Source: an uncultured Lachnospiraceae bacterium (GTDB taxonomy: Bacteria > Bacillota > Clostridia > Lachnospirales > Lachnospiraceae). From it: a stretch of 11,036 bases of DNA. The translations under genes and the position numbers were made by a program. The notes below the pieces were generated by a model. That model did no database searches. It was not told the origin of the DNA and saw only the letters and a program-made list of their open reading frames with translations. Shown in pieces: positions 5,691 to 11,036 of the stretch. Location: NCBI GenBank assembly GCA_946566415.1, contig CAMNWW010000049.1, positions 1 to 11,036 of the forward strand, written 5' to 3'. The number at the start of each line of letters is the position of its first letter. The stretch's first letter is position 1.

Positions 5691-8600
5691 ATGGATAGTG
5701 TAAAACGAGTGTATGTTGAGAAGAAACCGGAATTTGCCGTACAGGCAAAGGAGCTGCTGTACGAGATCAAGAGCTATCTGGGAATCGAGGCGGTAACGGG
5801 GGTACGGATGTTGATCCGCTATGATGTGGAAAATCTTTCCGACGCCACGTTTAGACGGGCCTGCCGGGGCGTGTTTGCAGAGCCTCCGGTGGACAGGCTG
5901 TATCAGGAGACATTTCCGCGCGGGGAGAATGACAAGGTCTTTTCCGTAGAATATCTTCCGGGGCAGTTCGACCAAAGGGCTGACTCTGCCGTGCAGTGTG
6001 TCAGATTCATTAAAGAGGACGAGCTTCCCGTCATAAGGACTGCGGTCACATATGTTATTTCGGGGGATATCAGCGGCGAGGAATTAAAAGCGGTCAAATC
6101 ATACTGTATCAACCCGGTGGATTCCAGGGAGACGGGACTTGAGAAGCCGGAGACGCTGGTAACGCAGTTTGAAGAGCCGGAAGATGTAAAGGTATTGGAC
6201 GGGTTCCGGGATATGCCGGAGGAAGAATTTAAAGCGCTGTATGACTCTCTGGGGCTTGCCATGACATTTAAGGATTTCCTTCATATCAGGAAATATTTTG
6301 CCGGTGAGGAGCATAGGGATCCTTCCATGACGGAAATACGCGTGCTCGACACATATTGGTCGGATCATTGCCGCCATACGACGTTTTCCACGGAACTGAC
6401 AGAGGTTTCATTTGGGGAGGGCGACTACAGGAAACCGGTGGAAGACACCTACAAGGAGTATCTTGCAGCGCACAGCGAGATCTTCAAGGGGCGTGAGGAT
6501 AAGTTCGTCTGCCTGATGGATTTGGCGCTGATGGCGATGAGGAAGCTGAAAAAAGAAGGAAAACTTGAAGATCAGGAAGAATCGGAAGAGATCAACGCCT
6601 GCAGTATCGTAGTTCCGGTGGAAGTGGACGGCGCCGTCGAGGAGTGGCTGGTGAATTTTAAAAACGAGACGCATAACCATCCTACGGAGATTGAGCCCTT
6701 TGGCGGTGCGGCGACCTGTCTTGGCGGCGCGATCCGCGACCCGCTCTCCGGCAGGACTTACGTCTATCAGGCAATGCGTGTGACCGGAGCGGCGGACCCT
6801 ACCGTCTCAGTGAAAGAGACATTGAAAGGAAAGCTGTCCCAGAAGAAACTGGTCCGCGGAGCGGCGAAGGGCTACAGTTCCTACGGGAACCAGATCGGTC
6901 TCGCGACCGGCATGGTAAAAGAAATCTATCATCCGGATTATGTGGCAAAACGTATGGAGATCGGCGCGGTGCTGGGCGCGGCTCCCAGACGCGCGGTCAT
7001 CCGGGAGACTTCCGATCCGGGGGATATCATTATCCTGCTCGGCGGACGTACCGGGCGAGACGGATGCGGCGGTGCGACTGGATCTTCCAAAGTGCATACG
7101 GAAGCGTCGATCGAGACCTGCGGAGCGGAAGTACAAAAGGGTAATCCTCCGACAGAGAGGAAGATACAGCGGTTGTTCCGTAGAGAAGAGGTCAGCCGCT
7201 TGATTAAGAAATGTAACGATTTCGGCGCCGGAGGCGTTTCAGTGGCGATCGGGGAACTGGCGGACGGACTTCGGGTAAATTTGGACCAGGTGCCGAAAAA
7301 GTACGCCGGCCTCGACGGGACGGAGATCGCGATCTCCGAATCCCAGGAGAGGATGGCCGTAGTCGTTGCGCCGGAGAATGTAGAGCAGTTCCTGGCATAT
7401 GCGAAGGAGGAGAACCTGGAGGCGGTGCAGGTGGCGCAGGTGACAAAGGAGCCTCGGCTTGTCCTTTCTTGGAGGGGCAAAGAGATCGTCAATATTGCAC
7501 GCGCCTTTTTGGACACCAACGGAGCGCACCAGGAGACGACGGTTAAGGTGGACATTCCCTCGCGTAAGGACTGCCCGCTGAAACGTCAGGTGGAAGTCGG
7601 CGATGTGAAAGAACAATGGCTTAATACCTTAAAAGATTTAAATGTTTGCTCCCAGAAAGGGCTGGTGGAGATGTTCGACGGCTCCATCGGCGCGGCGTCT
7701 GTGTTCATGCCTCACGGAGGAAAATACCAGATGACCGAGACGCAGGCGATGGTGGCAAAGCTCCCGGTGGCGGAAGGGAAATGCGACACCGTAACGATGA
7801 TGAGCTACGGGTTCGACCCGTATCTGTCAAGCTGGAGCCCATACCATGGAGCGGTGTATGCTGTGACAGAGTCGATCGCCAAGATTGTTGCTTCAGGCGG
7901 AGACTATCGGAAGATACGTTTTACTTTCCAGGAATATTTCCGGAGGATGACAGAGGATCCGGCAAGATGGAGCCAGCCGTTCGCGGCTCTGCTCGGGGCT
8001 TACCGTGCCCAGATCGGCTATGGTCTGCCGTCTATCGGCGGAAAGGACAGTATGTCCGGTACATTTGAACATATTGACGTACCGCCGACTCTGGTATCTT
8101 TCGCAGTAGATATTGCGAAACAGGGAGATATTATCACGCCGGAGCTGAAATCAGCAGGCAATAAACTTGTATGGATGCGGATTGACACGGACGAATATCA
8201 GCTTCCGGCTTATGAAAAGGTGATGGAACAGTACGGAAAACTGACGGAAGATATTCACAGTGGGAACATTGTCTCAGCATATGCTCTTGACAGACATGGC
8301 GTGATCGCCGCTGTCAGCAGGATGGCGTTTGGAAATGGGCTGGGCGTGCGCCTTGAGCATAGTATGGATGCGCGCGAGCTGTTCGCACCTGCGTTTGGCG
8401 ATATCATCGCCGAAGTTCCGGCGGAAAAGGTCGGAAGTCTTGGAATTACCTACACGGTCGTCGGCGAAGTGACGGATGACAAGACGTTCTCCTATGGAAA
8501 TGTCGAGATACCACTTGCGGAAGCGGTAAAAGCCTGGACAGGAACCCTGGAAAATGTATTCCGTACAGTGTCGGACGAGGCTGGAAAGGCAGAAGTAGAA

Positions 8601-9449
8601 TCTCCGCTTTATGATGCGAAAGAGATTTATATCTGCAATCATAAAATTGCACAGCCGAACGTATTTATCCCGGTCTTCCCTGGCACGAACTGTGAGTACG
8701 ACAGCGCGAAGGCTTTTGAACGGGCGGGCGCAAAAGTTCGTACCCGGGTATTTAGGAATATGGACGCGGCGGATATCCGGGAGTCCATGGCGGAATTTGA
8801 AAAAGAAATTGAGCAGGCACAGATTATCATGTTTCCAGGCGGGTTCTCTGCAGGCGACGAACCGGAGGGTTCGGCCAAGTTCTTTGCAACGGCGTTCCAG
8901 AATGAACGGCTGAAACAAGCGGTTGAACGGCTGCTGAAAGAGAGGGACGGTCTGGCGCTCGGTATCTGCAACGGTTTCCAGACATTGGTGAAGCTGGGGC
9001 TTGTTCCATACGGAGAGATTACGGGCCAGACAGAGGACTCTCCGACACTTACTTATAATACGATTGGCCGTCACATTTCCAAAATGGTCTATACAAAGGT
9101 TGTGACGAATAAATCTCCCTGGCTTTTGGGGGCAGAACTGGGCGGTGTTTACACGAACCCGGCGTCCCATGGCGAGGGACGGTTCGTTGCAAGCGGAGAA
9201 TGGCTTGATAAATTATTCGCAAACGGACAGGTTGCGACGCAGTACTGTGATTTTGACGGCAATGTTTCGATGGACGAGGAGTGGAATGTGAACGGTTCCT
9301 ACCGCGCGATCGAAGGAATCACCAGCCCGGACGGACGAGTGCTCGGCAAGATGGCGCATGCGGAACGCCAAGGAGACGGCGTAGCTGTGAATATTTACGG
9401 GGAACAGGATATGAAGATCTTCGAGTCAGGCGTCCGGTATTTCCGGTAG
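5691..9449 (+). CDS. purL: Single-chain phosphoribosylformylglycinamidine synthase
   Basis: FGAM synthase, step four of de novo purine synthesis in the cytoplasm: FGAR, glutamine and ATP give FGAM, glutamate, ADP and phosphate. The 1252 residues contain all parts that Bacillus splits into PurS, PurL and PurQ: a PurS-like N-terminus, YWSDHCRHTTF (222-232), the FKNETHNHP nucleotide site (323-331), GGRTGRDGCGG (from 451), PSIGGKDSM in the second AIRS-like half (from 780), and a class I glutamine amidotransferase domain from about 990. The likely triad is Cys1093 (GICNGFQ), His1223 and Glu1225 (MAHAERQG). It is slightly shorter than the ~1295-residue E. coli enzyme, as expected for the clostridial/streptococcal type. 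I start at ATG 5691, because GGAGGAG (5681-5687) precedes it; ATG 5679 and TTG 5670 would overlap that site. It stands alone, with its own promoter region and terminator, and has no other pur gene next to it. Confidence 0.98.
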   Translation: MDSVKRVYVEKKPEFAVQAKELLYEIKSYLGIEAVTGVRMLIRYDVENLSDATFRRACRGVFAEPPVDRLYQETFPRGENDKVFSVEYLPGQFDQRADSAVQCVRFIKEDELPVIRTAVTYVISGDISGEELKAVKSYCINPVDSRETGLEKPETLVTQFEEPEDVKVLDGFRDMPEEEFKALYDSLGLAMTFKDFLHIRKYFAGEEHRDPSMTEIRVLDTYWSDHCRHTTFSTELTEVSFGEGDYRKPVEDTYKEYLAAHSEIFKGREDKFVCLMDLALMAMRKLKKEGKLEDQEESEEINACSIVVPVEVDGAVEEWLVNFKNETHNHPTEIEPFGGAATCLGGAIRDPLSGRTYVYQAMRVTGAADPTVSVKETLKGKLSQKKLVRGAAKGYSSYGNQIGLATGMVKEIYHPDYVAKRMEIGAVLGAAPRRAVIRETSDPGDIIILLGGRTGRDGCGGATGSSKVHTEASIETCGAEVQKGNPPTERKIQRLFRREEVSRLIKKCNDFGAGGVSVAIGELADGLRVNLDQVPKKYAGLDGTEIAISESQERMAVVVAPENVEQFLAYAKEENLEAVQVAQVTKEPRLVLSWRGKEIVNIARAFLDTNGAHQETTVKVDIPSRKDCPLKRQVEVGDVKEQWLNTLKDLNVCSQKGLVEMFDGSIGAASVFMPHGGKYQMTETQAMVAKLPVAEGKCDTVTMMSYGFDPYLSSWSPYHGAVYAVTESIAKIVASGGDYRKIRFTFQEYFRRMTEDPARWSQPFAALLGAYRAQIGYGLPSIGGKDSMSGTFEHIDVPPTLVSFAVDIAKQGDIITPELKSAGNKLVWMRIDTDEYQLPAYEKVMEQYGKLTEDIHSGNIVSAYALDRHGVIAAVSRMAFGNGLGVRLEHSMDARELFAPAFGDIIAEVPAEKVGSLGITYTVVGEVTDDKTFSYGNVEIPLAEAVKAWTGTLENVFRTVSDEAGKAEVESPLYDAKEIYICNHKIAQPNVFIPVFPGTNCEYDSAKAFERAGAKVRTRVFRNMDAADIRESMAEFEKEIEQAQIIMFPGGFSAGDEPEGSAKFFATAFQNERLKQAVERLLKERDGLALGICNGFQTLVKLGLVPYGEITGQTEDSPTLTYNTIGRHISKMVYTKVVTNKSPWLLGAELGGVYTNPASHGEGRFVASGEWLDKLFANGQVATQYCDFDGNVSMDEEWNVNGSYRAIEGITSPDGRVLGKMAHAERQGDGVAVNIYGEQDMKIFESGVRYFR

Positions 9450-9456
9450 AAAATAT

Positions 9457-9496
9457 GCGCCTTTATCCTTAACAGGATGGAGGCGCTGTTTCGCTT
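9457..9496 (+). terminator. Intrinsic terminator of purL, possibly bidirectional
   Basis: Seven bases after the purL stop, a 13-base arm (9457-9469, beginning GCGCC) pairs with 9474-9486 (ending GGCGC) around a TAAC loop, counting two G-U pairs. A T-rich tail, TGTTTCGCTT, follows. Read on the minus strand the stem has a 2x2 mismatch but is followed by ATATTTTCT, so it may also end transcripts of the toxin gene arriving from the right. Confidence 0.88.
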
Positions 9497-9527
9497 ACGG
9501 TTTTGCTGGGCATACTATAATCAACGT

Positions 9528-9785
9528 TTACCAAATCACAGAAATATCGTACCCGACAATTTTAGAATCATGGGTAACAATCGGAATTCTTTCCTCCATC
9601 GCTGTAGATGCTATTGTCTGTTTGATTTTCAATTTTCCGAGGCTCTTTTTGATTGCAATTTCCCATAACGACACAATGCTAAGATAGGCCATCTCGCTGT
9701 TTTCTATTGATGTCTTTGCCTCTTGTGGAAGTTTCGGGCTATCTTCTAAAAACCAGATGAATGCACAAGTATCTAATAACAACAT
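9528..9785 (-). CDS. VapC-like PIN-domain toxin with an internal deletion
   Basis: An 85-residue protein that begins and ends like a type II VapC ribonuclease toxin. The start LLLDTCAFIWFLED holds the first acidic residue, Asp5; SLWEIAIKKSLGKL holds Glu42; and the end AMEERIPIVTHDSK holds Asp73, finishing with ISVIW. Family members are usually about 120-130 residues. Here the sequence passes from KIKQ (around residue 55) directly to TIASTAMEE, so roughly 40 residues are absent, including the usual DPFDR segment with the third catalytic aspartate. The join is in frame, near 9612-9625. The toxin is therefore probably inactive or altered. Its ATG overlaps the antitoxin stop by one base (TGATG), so translation is coupled. 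Labelled CDS because the frame is intact, but it could equally be called a degraded gene. Confidence 0.8.
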   Translation of the reverse strand: MLLLDTCAFIWFLEDSPKLPQEAKTSIENSEMAYLSIVSLWEIAIKKSLGKLKIKQTIASTAMEERIPIVTHDSKIVGYDISVIW

Positions 9786-10003
9786 CAGATATACTCCTCA
9801 AAACACTCAGGCGTGACATCGAAATCATCCGTCATCTGGATTTGTCCCTTCAATATGCCAGGTTTGCGCCGGGGTTTGCCAATAGTAATCTGTTCAGACG
9901 TACTTTGCGTCGTATTTAAAGATTTTGCAAAATTAAGCACCTGCAATTTCTTGCTTTCCGGTAAGAATGCCATGGCTTCCATAGTCATCTGCTGCAGTGT
10001 CAT
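9785..10003 (-). CDS. VapB-like antitoxin (DUF2281-type)
   Basis: A 72-residue protein, first gene of the toxin-antitoxin pair. The N-terminal half, with FLPESKKLQVLNFAKSL (residues about 13-29), resembles DUF2281 antitoxins. The tail KPGILKGQIQMTDDFDVTPE matches the toxin-binding end seen in that family (KxGxxKGxIxMxxDFD). It would bind the PIN protein and repress the shared promoter (family knowledge). The start is ATG 10001-10003, with AGGAGGG (10010-10016) six bases before it. A longer reading back to 10048 would begin upstream of the likely promoter's -10 box and is rejected. It is retained intact although its toxin appears to have lost part of the active site. Confidence 0.85.
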   Translation of the reverse strand: MTLQQMTMEAMAFLPESKKLQVLNFAKSLNTTQSTSEQITIGKPRRKPGILKGQIQMTDDFDVTPECFEEYI

Positions 10004-10027
10004 AAAAATCCCTCCTAAATTAGATTT

Positions 10028-10068
10028 GGTGTAATTATAGTATACCATGATTTTGTGACAGATACCAT
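10028..10068 (-). promoter_or_regulatory. Promoter and candidate operator of the toxin-antitoxin pair
   Basis: On the minus strand CTGTCA (10056-10061), 16 bp, and a consensus TATAAT (10034-10039) form a promoter starting near 10027. Over it lie an imperfect palindrome, GGTGTA (10028-10033) against TATACC (10041-10046), and a direct repeat ATACCAT at 10042-10048 and 10062-10068, 20 bp apart. Such repeats over the promoter fit autoregulation by antitoxin, but no binding site for this family is known to me. Confidence 0.5.
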
Positions 10069-10416
10069 ATCGGGTGAAAATTTATTCGTAGCTTAATATT
10101 TGAGATGTAATAATATCCGCAATGGGTGTAAGTTGAAACAAATGAGTTCTCTCTATTTTCATAGTCTGTATGATATGATAGAATAGGTGTGCCGTCATGT
10201 TGAAATAGGAGACATGAGAAAATATACTTGGACGAGAGGAGGGAATTGACTTTCATTTTACAGCGTTAAAATTTTATGAAAGGAGTTGGCGGTATTGTAT
10301 GAAAATCTGTTTGGAATAATACCTGTATAAAAAGAGATATAAGACCAGGAGATTCTGTTTAGTGTTATGGACTCTTTACTTCATAAGTGATCTGGCATAA
10401 GGGGATAGCATCGATT
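10069..10416. other. AT-rich stretch without a convincing gene
   Basis: I see no gene here. A 73-codon minus frame (10035-10256) runs through the toxin-antitoxin promoter and lacks family features. On the plus strand there is TTGACT at 10246-10251 with TAAAAT at 10267-10272 (only 15 bp apart), which is a weak promoter candidate for the downstream gene. AAAGGAG at 10279-10285 is followed only by very short frames. TCATGT (10195-10200) with ACATGA (10212-10217) is a small inverted repeat of unknown meaning. Confidence 0.5.
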
Positions 10417-10458
10417 ATGAACGACGGATTAATCGAAGCAGGATCTGCGGTTCGATTA
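10411..10458 (+). promoter_or_regulatory. Two mutually exclusive hairpins before the last gene
   Basis: TCGATTA occurs at 10411-10417 and again at 10452-10458, with the complementary TAATCGA between them at 10430-10436. The middle copy can pair with either side. The downstream pairing is stronger: TAATCGAA (10430-10437) with TTCGATTA (10451-10458), plus an inner stem GCAG (10438-10441) with CTGC (10445-10448). No T-run follows, so it is not a simple terminator. It lies about 45 nt before a strong ribosome binding site and could tune translation. The pairing is seen in the sequence; the role is inference. Confidence 0.45.
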
Positions 10459-10515
10459 TCAAATAAGATCATCAGGCAGGAAAAAACAAAAAAGGAGACA
10501 AAGGAGGTGCGCTGA
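10417..10515 (+). CDS. Possible 32-residue leader peptide
   Basis: A short frame from ATG 10417 to a TGA whose last base is the first base of the next gene's ATG (TGATG), the arrangement expected for coupled translation. The peptide is unremarkable at first and very basic/charged in its second half (QEKTKKETKEVR). That lysine/glutamate-rich end is what the purine-rich ribosome binding site of the next gene would encode in any frame. Its own ribosome binding site is poor: AGGGG 12-13 nt upstream. It may be a leader peptide or merely an open frame; I lean slightly against its being functional. Confidence 0.25.
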   Translation: MNDGLIEAGSAVRLSNKIIRQEKTKKETKEVR

Positions 10516-10952
10516 TGATAGAGGGAATCGGAAGATATCCGACGCTGTCACATAAAAGAAATGCAGCAGCGGTGCAGGCGAATCAGTTTGGATTTCGGGA
10601 ATGTTTGATAGACTCAGTTACTCATTCGGATAATAGTCAAAAGAAAGATGGATTGAACCTGGTTGGCGTGAATGTCACGGAAACAGTACGTGAAGCATGG
10701 GATAAAGCAGAAAAAGAGGCAGGCATCAATGGTACGGCGATGGAGGCGGACGGGAAACTTTCCGCGATCACGACGCTGTTTGCCATGTCGCTTGAAAAAT
10801 TTTACAAAGAAGGAAACACCGACATACTGGGGAGGACGGAAGAATCCGCCAGGGCGGCGGTTCAGAAGGCGCTTGAACGTATGGGGATTCCTCAGACGGA
10901 AGTACAAAAAAAGGAAAAAATGTTTTATGAAGCCTTTCTGCGTTACCTGTAA
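10515..10952 (+). CDS. Uncharacterised 145-residue protein
   Basis: A soluble, charged protein with no signal peptide or membrane segment that I can see. The start at 10515 is supported by a strong AGGAGGTG (10502-10509) five bases upstream. Residues about 50-125 look like a compact helical domain: VNVTETVREAWDKAEKEAG, then DGKLSAITTLFAMSLEKFYK, then DILGRTEESARAAVQKALER. A short C-terminal helix ends in FYEAFLRYL. The first ~45 residues look poorly structured. I cannot assign a family name; the DGKL and DILG elements feel like those of hypothetical proteins in Lachnospiraceae, but I cannot verify this. No neighbour suggests a job for it. Confidence 0.8.
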   Translation: MIEGIGRYPTLSHKRNAAAVQANQFGFRECLIDSVTHSDNSQKKDGLNLVGVNVTETVREAWDKAEKEAGINGTAMEADGKLSAITTLFAMSLEKFYKEGNTDILGRTEESARAAVQKALERMGIPQTEVQKKEKMFYEAFLRYL

Positions 10953-10994
10953 TCTTTGCGGCTGATTCTTGCAAAAGTCTTACAAAGGTACGAA

Positions 10995-11036
10995 ATGATG
11001 TTGGAGTCAAAAGATGCCTTACGGATTGTTCCGCGC
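10995..11036 (+). CDS. Possible start of another gene (partial)
   Basis: A frame starting ATGATG at 10995 runs off the window edge. AAAGG (10984-10988) lies six bases before the first ATG, a usable but not strong ribosome binding site. The same frame is in phase with the preceding gene and is open all the way from that gene's stop codon (10950-10952), so a start further upstream or readthrough is also possible. Only 14 codons are visible and no family can be named. Confidence 0.3.
   Translation, partial: MMLESKDALRIVPR

Noticed and set aside
6938..7555. 205-codon minus-strand frame inside purL
   Set aside because: Antisense shadow of the conserved catalytic half of PurL; serine/proline-rich with no family features.
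8274..9170. 298-codon minus-strand frame inside purL
   Set aside because: It lies wholly antisense to conserved PurL sequence and reads as a low-quality Arg/Cys-rich product, typical of shadow frames in a GC-richer gene.
10035..10256. 73-codon minus-strand frame upstream of the antitoxin
   Set aside because: It runs through the toxin-antitoxin promoter, has no family-like pattern, and I see no clear ribosome binding site.

Overview
The window looks like chromosome from a Gram-positive Clostridia species, most likely a member of the Lachnospiraceae. The grounds are strong AGGAGG-type ribosome binding sites, sigma-A-like promoters, a single-chain clostridial/streptococcal-type PurL, and small membrane proteins of the DUF3796 and DUF1461 families. 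The family-level placement is inference. I recognise no rRNA, tRNA, CRISPR array, transposase or phage structural gene.

Layout. The window opens with the last 35 codons of an unrecognised plus-strand gene (1-108). It is followed by a PD-(D/E)XK nuclease fused to an XPD/DinG-type iron-sulfur helicase (194-2566, plus). That gene meets a convergent LysR-type regulator (2563-3447, minus) at a shared TTAA in which both stop codons lie. Next comes a compact minus-strand operon: a DUF3796-like membrane protein (3733-4401) and a 66-residue XRE-type regulator (3529-3729). It faces a plus-strand DUF1461-like membrane protein gene (4837-5559). The 435 bp between them hold two good divergent promoters, an 18-bp near-perfect inverted repeat that brackets the minus promoter and sits between both -35 boxes, a hairpin, and a 66-bp-period tandem repeat. 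purL (5691-9449, FGAM synthase of de novo purine synthesis) follows with its own promoter region, a leader hairpin and a strong terminator, and appears monocistronic.

Beyond the purL terminator the DNA becomes visibly more AT-rich. A minus-strand VapBC-type toxin-antitoxin module lies there (antitoxin 9785-10003, toxin 9528-9785). The toxin appears to carry an in-frame internal deletion that removes part of the PIN active site. About 400 bp without a convincing gene follow. The window ends with a small candidate ORF (10417-10515) overlapping an uncharacterised 145-residue protein gene (10515-10952), and perhaps the beginning of another gene.

Most of the content is ordinary housekeeping and accessory sequence. 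The parts most worth a second look are the divergent XRE/DUF3796/DUF1461 control region, the internally deleted PIN toxin, the nuclease-helicase fusion, and the alternative hairpins before the last gene. I do not see clear evidence of a large undescribed system; the divergent membrane-protein locus is the best candidate for an uncharacterised small regulatory unit.
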